From Fibrobacter succinogenes (GTDB lineage: Bacteria > Fibrobacterota > Fibrobacteria > Fibrobacterales > Fibrobacteraceae), in NCBI GenBank assembly GCA_902800815.1, contig CADCGB010000022.1, forward strand, positions 1 through 42,549: 42,549 bases of DNA, given 5' to 3'. Position 1 is the first letter of the stretch. Each line of letters begins with the position of its first letter. Shown piece by piece: positions 18,501 through 26,144 of this stretch. The translations under genes and the position numbers were made by a program. The notes beneath the pieces were generated by a model. That model was not told where the DNA came from, did not search any database, and was given only the letters and a program-made list of their open reading frames with translations.

Positions 18501-19330
18501 CAATTCTCTATTTTTTCAACCAAAGCCGCAACAGAAAAGTCGCCTTCGACTTCCGTTTTTACTTTATTGATAGTCTTTCCATATGAAGCTTTATAAGTTC
18601 TTTCGCTATACTTTTTCTTCAACAGGCTGAACTTGTCCTTAAATTCCTTGAAAACATCCAGACCATTGAAGTCGCATTTATTCACGAGGCTCTTGGCGTC
18701 TTTCTCCGAAATAGCGAGACCAAGCCATTCTACAAAATCTTCCGGCTTTACAATTTCGGAATCACCGTCTTTCCCCTTGTACATCCTGACGGCTGAGATA
18801 AATTCCCTCTTTACGCAATCCGTATACTTTTCTACGCCATCCTTGCTCAAAAGCTTTTGGAATACTTCATCATCCTTCCAATTGTCGCGTATGTACTTGT
18901 CCACCACGTCTTCTACGGTGGCGTCGTCAATCATCCCCATGTCAAACGGACGGTTTGCGTCATACGCATATTCCTTTAACGCCTTTTGACAGAAGGAATG
19001 GATGGTGAAAATGGAGGCGTTGTCTACATCCCGATAGGCCTGCTCAAAGCGCTCAATCTGTTCAGCGCTTAAAGGAGCAGACTTCTCGTCTATCTGATTG
19101 TTCGTCAGGACTTCGACGATCTTCTTGCGGATACGGTCCTTCAATTCGCCTGCCGCTTTTTCGGTATAGGTCACAATCAGGATTTTCTTGAGCGGAGTCC
19201 CTTCCGCGATCATCTTTGCGACCATCAACTGAATGGTGTATGTTTTGCCCGTTCCTGCAGAAGCTTCAATATACAGGCTTTGATTCGTATCAAAGTCGTT
19301 CAGAGAAAAATTTTGTAAGGCCATATTCAC
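15524..19330 (-). CDS. recB: RecB helicase-nuclease subunit of RecBCD (exodeoxyribonuclease V beta)
   Basis: 1268 residues. Superfamily 1A helicase with Walker A SAGTGKT (24-30), Walker B IIDEFQDTNQ, and HASKGLEFPVV in the second motor domain. The C-terminal nuclease shows GFIDLMF (about 1139-1145, Asp1142) and ILDWKSDKL with Asp1160 and Lys1162, the RecB D-x-K nuclease signature. All key residues are present, so it should be an active nuclease-helicase. It starts 9 bp after recC ends; a second ATG at 19324 (MALQ) is an equally plausible start. Base composition is AT-rich compared with flanking genes. Confidence 0.93.
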   Translation of the reverse strand: MNMALQNFSLNDFDTNQSLYIEASAGTGKTYTIQLMVAKMIAEGTPLKKILIVTYTEKAAGELKDRIRKKIVEVLTNNQIDEKSAPLSAEQIERFEQAYRDVDNASIFTIHSFCQKALKEYAYDANRPFDMGMIDDATVEDVVDKYIRDNWKDDEVFQKLLSKDGVEKYTDCVKREFISAVRMYKGKDGDSEIVKPEDFVEWLGLAISEKDAKSLVNKCDFNGLDVFKEFKDKFSLLKKKYSERTYKASYGKTINKVKTEVEGDFSVAALVEKIENWDSSQKNPFTGGQVGEKLIDLPEDEFGKTLKYVFEKSKRLDKLHDDISNFLEKGLVEKKFKNEQTRKLFDVWQSKKAERKVQSFDDMILFVHKAVMSGDGSLKKHLRLQYRCAIIDEFQDTNQIQWDIFKTVFLTDNETNNTVEGHSIIVVGDPKQSIYSFQGADVNVYKKAVGEIGNGRRLTHNYRSTTGIIKGCNALFAGGFFEPAEGMNKLVDFNDSDVPEEDKGKKAAPEIEGKPTCSMWVSENDIDEDKYAQTTVAQIIDWCTYVGKGENRKTKLQVFDKDNPQTLRNVKFSDFAILAHSRTEMDVFKSYLRQAGVPYSHYKEKNLFKSRECHEWIALLGALSVSDFSGWNRRYLSEALITDFFAAKLDQVESQYYDNPDNPERKKLNAWRLLALKFRYAEMLERIYEDTQIDVRLTDIAKLQELAKIRQIGNYIVDYLYNHRCSLEDMVRHLEGLARFAESTDDENGDLIEKGFDSDCVQIMTIHASKGLEFPVVISAAGFKGYYDGFGGPFLFHKDDDIFMGFGDLAKKSRKREELEEWKRLYYVDFTRASSILVLPRFGKWKDKDGFVKEEFKFLHAAIAAFCSSGCEHATLNENGTLVWDRKKLLDKTTEILKQNNKELEDVGEIAEVKATQQNAMSALQKALPGKAILQYSYSSLAGRADSPIENVDGSNTDPDGSYDQEVPEQAKPKGIDDDVIVFSEDKKLDSEEYHAGHDEVAVNYPRGSKVGNALHNTLEVLPFQEFGEKYQDVDAALNSPELRNIVEEKFRAESLPIEKNRDAWMNITMQYLWNTLNAKLPTIAGIEGNKAIVEKEDFKLTDLPLNEHKPEVRFDLNADKKDEASADIEKNIRRFCKGFIDLMFVRKDSHKNTRYCILDWKSDKLEDDIYSPDALKKKVDEEYSVQRVLYSYCLIQWLKQFYNESESDIFKNHFGGIYYAFLRGTEGGTGKGIYAQTWKDYATLEAAYKNVKKLMSKSKKTQNGEEK

Positions 19331-19339
19331 AAAAGCTCC

Positions 19340-22300
19340 TTATTCATCACCATTAGTTGCATTTTCTTGTTCGGGCAGGAATCCCTCCGGGAAGAAGCCC
19401 CGCATCAATTCGACCGCAGATTTCCAGGATTCCTTATTTTCTGTTTTTTCTTGTGAATTCTGGAAATCCTTCACTTCGAAACCGACATCTTTTGTTATAT
19501 CGAACAAGGTTCTTTTCTTGAAATGACTCCACGGGCCGTAGCCTTCCAGCAATTTATCCCGGAAGGCATAGATATCGCATTTTTCATCTTCAGAGGGCCA
19601 GTTCAACAAATCGATGGGTACGGCCTTGCTAAAGGGAGATATGCCGTTTTCTTCATTTCCAAAAGCGTAGTCATAAATCTTGTTCAGCATATCCACGGCT
19701 TCGCCTTGGGTAAAACAGATTTCTTTTTGCGCAGGATCAACAAGTTTTGTTTTCAGGGACTTGCAGGAGTACAAGGAAACTTTCACTTTCTTCTTTGTCT
19801 CGTCGCATTCTGCGCCCCCGCCTGCGGCAATAATCAGCAACGATTCAATATACGGGGTCACAAACTTGTCAATGCCCATATCCTTAGGGTCTTTTTCCGA
19901 AGAACTGAATACAAGGAGTTCCCTCACATCCGGGATGTTTTCGGAGTTACACCAGTCAAGCGTTCCCGCAAGATTCCAGTTCTGTCCGTTAGAGCGTTTC
20001 AACTGCAACAGGCCTGCGACATTGCTCTTCCAGGATTGCTGAAGTTCAGAAGTCTTCGAGGCAAGATTCTTTTTAAAGGCTTCACCTTTATTTTCGATGG
20101 TATCCCAGGTCTTTTCACCGTAGAAACCTTCCGGGACATTTCCTTTCAGTTCAAAATCTTCCTTAAAGGAGTCCGTTTTAGATTCCTGACTAAAAATTTC
20201 GGTTTCCAGTTTTCTTTTCAGGACAATATGGCGCTCCAGATTGTCTAAATATATCGGCTCGAAGGATTCCTTTTCTACATCTTCATCGTCATCTTCGGAA
20301 AGCATCCGGTTGATCCTGAACTGGAAGGGATCCTTCAAGAAGCTTGCCAACTGGCTTATAGAAACGCGTTCGGGAGCTTTCGTCGTAATCTTTTGCGGAC
20401 ACTCTCCAGGCGCCTGTTCCGCATCAGCATGCTCGGCGCGATTCATCATATTGACATACGCGACCTTGTTGCGCAGGCTTCTCGGCGTAAACAGTTCGTC
20501 AAACGGGCGCTTTTCATCTAGCGTAAGTTGAATTTCTTCCCACTTAAGGCCGCCGTCGCTCAGGAACTTCCTAATATCGCTCACCACGGTCGACGGGTAG
20601 AGTTCCGCATCTTTCTTGATGTCCTTATTCACGTAACTGATGCGGAAACTTTCAGAAGTACTCATCAGCTGGCAAAGGAATCCATAACGGTTGCGGGCGA
20701 CCGGAGATTCGTCACCAGGCCATGGAATGCACGACTTGCGCAAATCCAGCGTATTGCGCTGCCTTGCACCCGGGAAAGAAACGCTGTCCGCCCCGATAAA
20801 GAAGACGTGCTTCACGGGAATAATCCTGTTCGGGGCGTACTTCATGAACGTAATCCCGTTGACGAACAGGTTGCCACAGCTATATTCCGTGCCACGGGCT
20901 TCGGTCAACAAGGTCTGTTTCACGATATTCCAGGAAATTTCATCAAGTCCTGTCTTGAATTGGTAATCAAGTTCATCGATTGCCGCATTGACGCGACTAT
21001 AGACAATGGATTCGCTCTTGAATCCATCGGGAACATTCTGCAACAAAAGCCATTCATTCATCCTGTTTTTCAAAGACATTAGATTGTCTTTGGTAAGGTT
21101 CATTTTCCCGAAGGAAATCCAGTCCTGCAACGCATCGATACATTCCACAAAGCGGCAAAGCGAAGCCTTGTCGCTGCTTGCCATATCCGAGAATGGCTTG
21201 ATTTTACCCGCAGTTGTTTCGGTGGGTTCTTCCACCTCTTCGAACTGGACGACATTCCTTGTCATTTGCGCCAACAGCAAGCGACGCATCGCATGGAGCC
21301 AGTCGTTTTTCGCCGTTTCTTCTTCGCCACGAGTTCTATAGGTGTTCGTTTCTACGACCCAATTCTGCCATGCCTCGACCTCATCATCGTTGATATGGCG
21401 GGCTTGCTGCACCACGGAATTTCGCACGAGACCGAAAAATGCCGGCCTCGAGATAGAGCCTTCGCTCATGACCGAGAACAGGCATTCAAGTGCGCTCTCG
21501 GTGAGTGAACTCTTGGCAGGGGAATCCACGATGGCATATGGGACGTGCAAGTAGCCATTAGCACCTTCGCCCGCTTCAGTTTTCTTTTTGGGCGTCTGGT
21601 CAAAGACGCTCTGAATGGCAGTGCGGTAATCGTCCAGGCAGGGAGACACCACCAAAATGTCATTCACGCTCGCATTACCCTGCAACAGCTTGCAGATTTG
21701 TGAATGAAGATTTTCTATTTCGCGAATTTTTGTCGGAGCGCCTGTTAGCGTAAGGGAGAGGTCGTCCTTGCCGACCTTAGCCGCATCAAAATCTTTCCAC
21801 AGTTCATCGTTCTTGATTTTTTTTGCGTTTATCCTCTTGGTAACAGATTCCTGCACCAACTTCAAGAGCGTCTTGGAGCCGGATTCTCCGGAAGCAAGGC
21901 CCTTATCGCTAAAGTCAAAATCGTAGTTCGTCGCTTGGCACCAGAGCTTTATATTGTCGCGACCGCTGCGTCCCCAGTTGCACAGCAAGTCGTTCTCGTT
22001 ATTGGCAATATCTTCCTTTATGTCGTCGATATCGGTTTCCTCTATTTCGTTGTAACCGACCTTCATTTTTTCCTGGACATCGGTTTCAACGGTCCACTCC
22101 TTATTCGTCGCCGTCCACTTTGTCCGCTTGCTAGAAGCATCTACGTCTTCCCAAAATTCCATACACGGGTTCTGGATGTAGGCAAAAACCGGATACTTTT
22201 CCGCATACTTTTCTAGAATGACGCGATAGAACTGTCCCATGCCCGAAAGCCCGAAGATAAAGATCGGGAGCGGGGTGTTGCTTTTGTCTTTCGGAAGCTT

Positions 22301-23107
22301 TTCAAGTTTAAAATTCGGAATATCGTCTTTAGTGCATTCGCTATAAAGATAAGGAATCGTTAAATATTCCAAACCGATTTCTTCTTTTCTATCTGCAGAA
22401 ATCGCATGGAAGACCTTGGTCAGCAAAGAAGCTTCACCTTTGCGAGGTTCATGGAATATAGCAGAATACAGCCTCCGTTGCCACTTTTCACGATTTGCAA
22501 CAGTCTTTTTTCGTTCTGCATCATGGATGCTTTCTGCAAAGAACAACGAATCTTCGCCTGTTCCCTGAGCCCACTTGTTAAGCAACCCTACTGTTTTATC
22601 GGCAAAGTTTTTCGGGCGGCTCGTTTCGTACTCTAGGAACAACGATGCCATTTTACTGGCAAAGTCGAACAGGTGGTTTTCATCAAGCCTGTAGCCTACG
22701 GACCCGTTTTCTTCCTTATATTCAACGTTCAGATACCTCGTTACTTCGGCATCGAGCAATTCATAGTTATACTTGCCATCGCTACCTTTTTTCATTAGAT
22801 ATGCAAGAATCACATTGCGCAGCATATCTGCCGTCAGTTTATGACGACGCACTTTTTCACCAGATTTATTGGTCAAAATTCCGTCACCCACCAGGATATC
22901 AAAAAGGAACCTGTCAATGGTGCTCTTGTTCAGGTTGGCAAGTACGCCCTTCTTTTTCATCCAGCGCAGGCGGAACCACTGTTCCAGTTTCGGGTCCGGG
23001 AAAATGACGATAGGCGCATTGAACGGGTTCTTCCATTCTTTAGAGATGGCGTCAATCATCTCGTCGGCGAGATGTTCAAGATTCAGTGCGAATTTTAGAT
23101 GTAGCAT
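19340..23107 (-). CDS. recC: RecC subunit of RecBCD (exodeoxyribonuclease V gamma)
   Basis: 1255 residues, somewhat longer than E. coli RecC (1122). The N-terminus carries the typical PIVIFPDPKLEQWFRLRW block at about 32-49. Further family blocks are FIFGLSGMGQFY, DILVVSPCLDDY, PYAIVDSP and FIGADSVSFPGARQRNTLDL. RecC is an inactivated helicase/nuclease that scans for Chi and splits the strands. The first gene of recC-recB-recD. The ATG at 23107 has no Shine-Dalgarno sequence; TATATTAG (23112-23119) ends 4 nt upstream, pointing to a leaderless mRNA. It diverges from the BASS gene across 119 bp. Confidence 0.92.
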   Translation of the reverse strand: MLHLKFALNLEHLADEMIDAISKEWKNPFNAPIVIFPDPKLEQWFRLRWMKKKGVLANLNKSTIDRFLFDILVGDGILTNKSGEKVRRHKLTADMLRNVILAYLMKKGSDGKYNYELLDAEVTRYLNVEYKEENGSVGYRLDENHLFDFASKMASLFLEYETSRPKNFADKTVGLLNKWAQGTGEDSLFFAESIHDAERKKTVANREKWQRRLYSAIFHEPRKGEASLLTKVFHAISADRKEEIGLEYLTIPYLYSECTKDDIPNFKLEKLPKDKSNTPLPIFIFGLSGMGQFYRVILEKYAEKYPVFAYIQNPCMEFWEDVDASSKRTKWTATNKEWTVETDVQEKMKVGYNEIEETDIDDIKEDIANNENDLLCNWGRSGRDNIKLWCQATNYDFDFSDKGLASGESGSKTLLKLVQESVTKRINAKKIKNDELWKDFDAAKVGKDDLSLTLTGAPTKIREIENLHSQICKLLQGNASVNDILVVSPCLDDYRTAIQSVFDQTPKKKTEAGEGANGYLHVPYAIVDSPAKSSLTESALECLFSVMSEGSISRPAFFGLVRNSVVQQARHINDDEVEAWQNWVVETNTYRTRGEEETAKNDWLHAMRRLLLAQMTRNVVQFEEVEEPTETTAGKIKPFSDMASSDKASLCRFVECIDALQDWISFGKMNLTKDNLMSLKNRMNEWLLLQNVPDGFKSESIVYSRVNAAIDELDYQFKTGLDEISWNIVKQTLLTEARGTEYSCGNLFVNGITFMKYAPNRIIPVKHVFFIGADSVSFPGARQRNTLDLRKSCIPWPGDESPVARNRYGFLCQLMSTSESFRISYVNKDIKKDAELYPSTVVSDIRKFLSDGGLKWEEIQLTLDEKRPFDELFTPRSLRNKVAYVNMMNRAEHADAEQAPGECPQKITTKAPERVSISQLASFLKDPFQFRINRMLSEDDDEDVEKESFEPIYLDNLERHIVLKRKLETEIFSQESKTDSFKEDFELKGNVPEGFYGEKTWDTIENKGEAFKKNLASKTSELQQSWKSNVAGLLQLKRSNGQNWNLAGTLDWCNSENIPDVRELLVFSSSEKDPKDMGIDKFVTPYIESLLIIAAGGGAECDETKKKVKVSLYSCKSLKTKLVDPAQKEICFTQGEAVDMLNKIYDYAFGNEENGISPFSKAVPIDLLNWPSEDEKCDIYAFRDKLLEGYGPWSHFKKRTLFDITKDVGFEVKDFQNSQEKTENKESWKSAVELMRGFFPEGFLPEQENATNGDE

Positions 23108-23111
23108 GTTC

Positions 23112-23119
23112 CTAATATA
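23112..23119 (-). promoter_or_regulatory. TAnnTTTG-like box, putative leaderless promoter of recCBD
   Basis: The minus strand reads TATATTAG, then GAAC, then the recC ATG at 23107. A TTGACA lies at 23131-23136, but only 11 nt from the TATATT, so it is not a standard -35 element. Confidence 0.5.
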
Positions 23120-23214
23120 AACAAAAAAGGTGTCAAAAAAGGGGGTCTCTCTATATATTTATCGCACGCTCGGTCAATTTTGTAAAATGGGGTGCCACGG
23201 AATTACGACAATGC

Positions 23215-23222
23215 TATATTTT
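23215..23222 (+). promoter_or_regulatory. TAnnTTTG-like box, putative leaderless promoter of the BASS gene
   Basis: TATATTTT is followed by GCGC and then the ATG at 23227. It overlaps the alternative TTG start at 23221, which therefore is unlikely to be used. Confidence 0.5.
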
Positions 23223-23226
23223 GCGC

Positions 23227-24273
23227 ATGCTTAAGATCGTTAGGGCCTTTAGCCGTTTCCTTTCTACCTACACATCCCTGGTTGTCATCGGTTGCGCTGT
23301 TATCGCGTTCTTCGCTCCCGTCCTTTTCGGCTGGGTGCATGGCAACACGAGTTCCATTATCCTGGGCGTCATCATGCTCAGCATGGGCCTTACCATCACC
23401 GTCGACGACGTGAAGAACCTCATGAAGCAGCCGCTCCACATTCTGCTCGGGGCGTGCGCGCAGTACACTATCATGCCGCTGGTGGCCTTCGCCCTCACCA
23501 AGGTTTTCGGGCTCGACCCGTACCTGGCCGTGGGCATTATTCTCGTGGGCTGCTGCCCGGGTGGCGTCTCCAGCAACGTGATGAGCTTCTTGGCCAAGGG
23601 TGACGTGACCTACTCGGTGAGCATGACGATGGTCTCGACCTTGCTTGCGCCCCTTATGACTCCGCTGTTGGTGCTGTGGCTTGCCGATACGAGCATCGAC
23701 GTGAACGCGAAGGGAATGTTCCTGAACATTTTGTATGTGACGGTTGCGCCGATTCTGATTGGCTTTATTTGCAACTATTTTCTGGGCAAGAACCCGGTGT
23801 TCAAGGAAGTGCGTGCGAATATGCCTGCGGTTAGCGTGATTGGCCTTGCATTGATTGTGGGTGGTGTCATCGTGACGGTGCGCCCGCACCTGCTTGCGAA
23901 CGGGCTTTCGCTCCTCTTCCTGGTGCTTGCGGTGGTGTTCTTCCACAACGGGCTCGGCTACGTGCTGGGCTATACCGTCGGGCGCATCTTCAAGTTCAAT
24001 ACCGCAAAAAAACGCACCATCGCTATCGAGGTGGGCGTGCAGAATGCGGGCATGGCGACCGTGCTTGCGGCGGCCTTCTTCGCAAACCCCGAAAACGTGG
24101 CTGCTCACCCGGAGGCTGCGATTTGCGTGGTTCCGTGTGCCATCAGTTGCGCGTACCATTCCATCAGCGGGACGATTGTCGCGGAGTTCTTTGCGCGGCA
24201 CGACAAGAAGGCTGCGGGTAAGGGTGCGAACGTTTCCGGTAATGATGGCGCCGGGCAGGGGAGTGCGGCATGA
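23227..24273 (+). CDS. bile acid:sodium symporter (BASS) family transporter
   Basis: 348 residues from the ATG at 23227; the in-frame TTG at 23221 lies inside the predicted promoter. About ten hydrophobic segments span the protein. The family motif GCCPGGVSSNVMSFLAKGDV is near residues 115-134, with the crossover-helix region EVGVQNAGMATVLAA near 275-290. BASS proteins import organic anions with sodium: bile acids, 2-keto acids, pantoate or similar. The substrate here cannot be read. Its stop overlaps the start of the next gene by 4 bp (ATGA). Confidence 0.88.
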   Translation: MLKIVRAFSRFLSTYTSLVVIGCAVIAFFAPVLFGWVHGNTSSIILGVIMLSMGLTITVDDVKNLMKQPLHILLGACAQYTIMPLVAFALTKVFGLDPYLAVGIILVGCCPGGVSSNVMSFLAKGDVTYSVSMTMVSTLLAPLMTPLLVLWLADTSIDVNAKGMFLNILYVTVAPILIGFICNYFLGKNPVFKEVRANMPAVSVIGLALIVGGVIVTVRPHLLANGLSLLFLVLAVVFFHNGLGYVLGYTVGRIFKFNTAKKRTIAIEVGVQNAGMATVLAAAFFANPENVAAHPEAAICVVPCAISCAYHSISGTIVAEFFARHDKKAAGKGANVSGNDGAGQGSAA

Positions 24274-24635
24274 TTTTGGCGAAGAGGCTTGTTTCCCGTC
24301 TTGCCGTGCTTGCTGCATTATTTGCTTGCACTACGGTTGCAAATGCGCAGCTCGTGCAGAAGAAGGCTCCCGCACAGAATGATGCTGTCGATTCGGTTGT
24401 CATTCCTGGGGTGACGAAGAACAGGCCGTTAGTTTATTCGGACAGTGTCACGCAGCGCAACGACAAGGCGACGGCCGATGCGAAGGCCGCGATGGATCTC
24501 AATTATTCGAACGACTCCCTCACGGGAACGCTGATTGGTATTGGCGCGGAATATGTCGGCCAGATCATGAAGAATACGCTCTCGCCCAATTCCGCCGAAG
24601 CCGACGCCGTTGAGCGCGAGTGGCAGAAGCGCTAA
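24270..24635 (+). CDS. small exported protein of unknown function, coupled to the BASS gene
   Basis: 121 residues, not recognised. A signal peptide is clear (MILAKR, hydrophobic stretch, cleavage near ANA-Q at about 26-27). The mature part is polar, without cysteines, with a helical repeat-like middle (NDKATADAKAAMDLNYSNDS). The ATG overlaps the BASS stop in ATGA, so the two proteins are translationally coupled. A periplasmic accessory role for the transporter is inference. Confidence 0.7.
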   Translation: MILAKRLVSRLAVLAALFACTTVANAQLVQKKAPAQNDAVDSVVIPGVTKNRPLVYSDSVTQRNDKATADAKAAMDLNYSNDSLTGTLIGIGAEYVGQIMKNTLSPNSAEADAVEREWQKR

Positions 24636-24674
24636 GCCGCGCATTCCTCTTCTGAAGTAAACGCCGCTCCCGAA

Positions 24675-25514
24675 TTATCCCAGGTATTTTTCGCCGCTTT
24701 CCACGCTCTGGTAGATGAGCGTGTTGATGGTCATGGGGCCCACGCCGCCGGGGACCGGTGTGTAGGCGCTCGCCACGTCGTCAAGGCCCTTCTCGATATC
24801 GCCGACGCCACCCGGATGGTAACCGGCGTCGACCACGACGGCGCCCTGCTTGATCCATTCCTTCTTGATGAACTCGGGCTTGCCCACGGCACCCACAAGG
24901 ATGTCGGCCTGCTTCACGAATTCGGGGAGGTTCTGCGTCTTGCTGTGGCAGATGGTCACGGTGCAGTCCGCGTTCAAAAGCATCATTGCCATGGGTTTGC
25001 CGAGGATGGCGCTACGGCCCACGACCACGGCGTGCTTGCCTGCGAGCGGGATGTTGTAGGCCTTCAGCAGGCGCATGATTCCGGCGGGAGTCGCACATCC
25101 GTAGGCGGGTTCGCCCATCGCCATGCGGCCGAAGCCAAGGCAGGTCACGCCGTCCACGTCCTTACGGGCGTCGATGGCCTCGAAGGCGGCGCGTTCGTCG
25201 ATGTGGCGCGGAACCGGGTGCTGCAGCAAAATGCCGTGCACGTCGCGGTTGTCGTTCAGTTCCTGGATCTTGTTCAGGAGTTCCTCGGTGGTGGTGTTCT
25301 TCGGGAGCACCACGCGGATGCTTTCCATGCCCACGCGGGCGCAGGCGTTGCCCTTCATCTTGACGTAGGTGGCGCTGGCCGGGTCGTCGCCCACCAGGAT
25401 GGTGGCGAGGATCGGGGTCTTGCCCGTCTTTTCCTTGAGTTTTGCCACGCGGGCGCTGAGTTCTTCTTCAGTGGTCTTGGCGAGTGCCTTGCCGTCGAGG
25501 ATGAGTGCTGCCAT
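24675..25514 (-). CDS. folD: FolD, methylenetetrahydrofolate dehydrogenase/cyclohydrolase
   Basis: 279 residues, the usual length. It interconverts 5,10-methylene-THF and 10-formyl-THF in one-carbon metabolism. Visible: catalytic motif YVKMK with Tyr50 and Lys54, the substrate block [11 protein letters not shown], the NADP-binding block [16 protein letters not shown], and the C-terminal signature [18 protein letters not shown] precedes the ATG. A TATCTTTG box at 25553-25560 lies 38 nt upstream, implying a leader of about 30 nt, unlike the leaderless genes in this window. Confidence 0.96.
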   Translation of the reverse strand: MAALILDGKALAKTTEEELSARVAKLKEKTGKTPILATILVGDDPASATYVKMKGNACARVGMESIRVVLPKNTTTEELLNKIQELNDNRDVHGILLQHPVPRHIDERAAFEAIDARKDVDGVTCLGFGRMAMGEPAYGCATPAGIMRLLKAYNIPLAGKHAVVVGRSAILGKPMAMMLLNADCTVTICHSKTQNLPEFVKQADILVGAVGKPEFIKKEWIKQGAVVVDAGYHPGGVGDIEKGLDDVASAYTPVPGGVGPMTINTLIYQSVESGEKYLG

Positions 25515-25552
25515 AAAGTCTCCGGTGCGCAGGTTGCGCGAATGTTCGCCCC

Positions 25553-25560
25553 CAAAGATA
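25553..25560 (-). promoter_or_regulatory. folD: folD promoter -10/-7 box
   Basis: TATCTTTG on the minus strand, 38 nt before the folD ATG. It has the same wording as the start-proximal boxes but comes with a Shine-Dalgarno-bearing leader, which supports a promoter role for the box rather than a translational one. Confidence 0.5.
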
Positions 25561-25565
25561 GAAAT

Positions 25566-25592
25566 AAAAAGAATACCCTGCGCTGGGCAGGG
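25566..25592 (-). terminator. terminator of the 78-residue membrane protein gene
   Basis: CCCTGC (25576-25581) pairs with GCAGGG (25587-25592) around a 5-nt loop. On the minus strand the stem is followed by TATTCTTTTT. It lies just upstream of the folD promoter and separates the two minus-strand genes. Confidence 0.65.
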
Positions 25593-25642
25593 CAGTGCTA
25601 AAAAGAGTTTGTGCCGGGACGGGGGTAACCCCCGGGTCGGGG

Positions 25643-25879
25643 CTACAGGGCCATGTCGAGCACGGCGGGGATGACGAGGCAGACGATTGCCCAGGGGTAC
25701 GAAAGCGCTCCGCGGAGCCAGCCGGTGGTGGGCTGTGCCTTCGGGATCATTTGCTGGGGAATGGTCTGGTTGACCTTGACGGATGCATCGAGGGCATTCT
25801 TGATGCTCTCGACAGAAGAGTCGAATAGGCTCTTATTTTCGGCGGCTTTCGCCACCATATTCATAAAGTTGCTATTCAT
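25643..25879 (-). CDS. 78-residue protein with one C-terminal membrane segment
   Basis: Not recognised. The frame is open to 25987, but the ATG at 25879 is chosen because AGAGG lies before it and a promoter sits just upstream at 25907-25935. The N-terminal 50 residues are polar and helical ([20 protein letters not shown] then [19 protein letters not shown]). One hydrophobic segment of about 18 residues ([18 protein letters not shown]) ends exactly at the C-terminus, so it is a tail-anchored type. A CRP-like palindrome lies about 80 bp upstream of the predicted start of transcription. It could be a small regulatory membrane protein; this is inference. Confidence 0.65.
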   Translation of the reverse strand: MNSNFMNMVAKAAENKSLFDSSVESIKNALDASVKVNQTIPQQMIPKAQPTTGWLRGALSYPWAIVCLVIPAVLDMAL

Positions 25880-25906
25880 GTTACTTGCCTCTATCCCTCG
25901 TGTATA

Positions 25907-25935
25907 AAAATAGAAACGTTTTACACAAAATGCAA
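25907..25935 (-). promoter_or_regulatory. promoter of the 78-residue membrane protein gene
   Basis: The minus strand has TTGCAT (25930-25935), 17 nt, TATTTT (25907-25912). Transcription would start near 25900, giving a leader of about 20 nt that contains the AGAGG ribosome site. Confidence 0.5.
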
Positions 25936-25970
25936 GATTTTGAGTAACGTGGAGTTTACAAAACGTTGAC

Positions 25971-25990
25971 ATTGTGAATCGGCTCACAAT
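25971..25990. promoter_or_regulatory. CRP/FNR-family-type palindromic operator
   Basis: A perfect 7+7 inverted repeat ATTGTGA-N6-TCACAAT. Its core matches the CRP consensus TGTGA-N6-TCACA at every defined position. It is centred at 25980.5, about 80 bp upstream of the predicted minus-strand start near 25900, similar to class I CRP spacing. It overlaps a TTGACA (25966-25971) facing right towards the FKBP gene. Confidence 0.6.
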
Positions 25991-25997
25991 TTCGGGG

Positions 25998-26033
25998 TAA
26001 AATTGCCCAAAATGGGCGAAAAACGCAATTTTA
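25998..26033. other. 9-bp inverted repeat with a nested hairpin
   Basis: TAAAATTGC (25998-26006) and GCAATTTTA (26025-26033) are perfect complements. A second hairpin, GCCC-aaaat-GGGC (26005-26017), competes with the outer stem. It lies in the 265-bp gap between the small membrane gene and the FKBP gene; apart from this, the CRP-like site and the promoters I see nothing else there. Confidence 0.4.
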
Positions 26034-26144
26034 GGGGCCGAAAAGGGTCAAAAATGCCCGAAATTCCGGGTCTGGAAGTGGTCTAGTGGAACGAAAATTC
26101 CTAATTTTTTGCGTGTTGAACATCACAAAACGGAAAGGAACGCC

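Noticed and set aside
23131..23136. TTGACA as the -35 element of recC
   Set aside because: Only 11 nt from the TATATT box, too short for sigma-70 spacing; probably chance.
25621..25633. GGGGG-taa-CCCCC palindrome near the end of the 78-residue protein gene as a terminator
   Set aside because: No T run on either strand; the stem at 25576-25592 with a T-rich tail on the minus strand is the better terminator.
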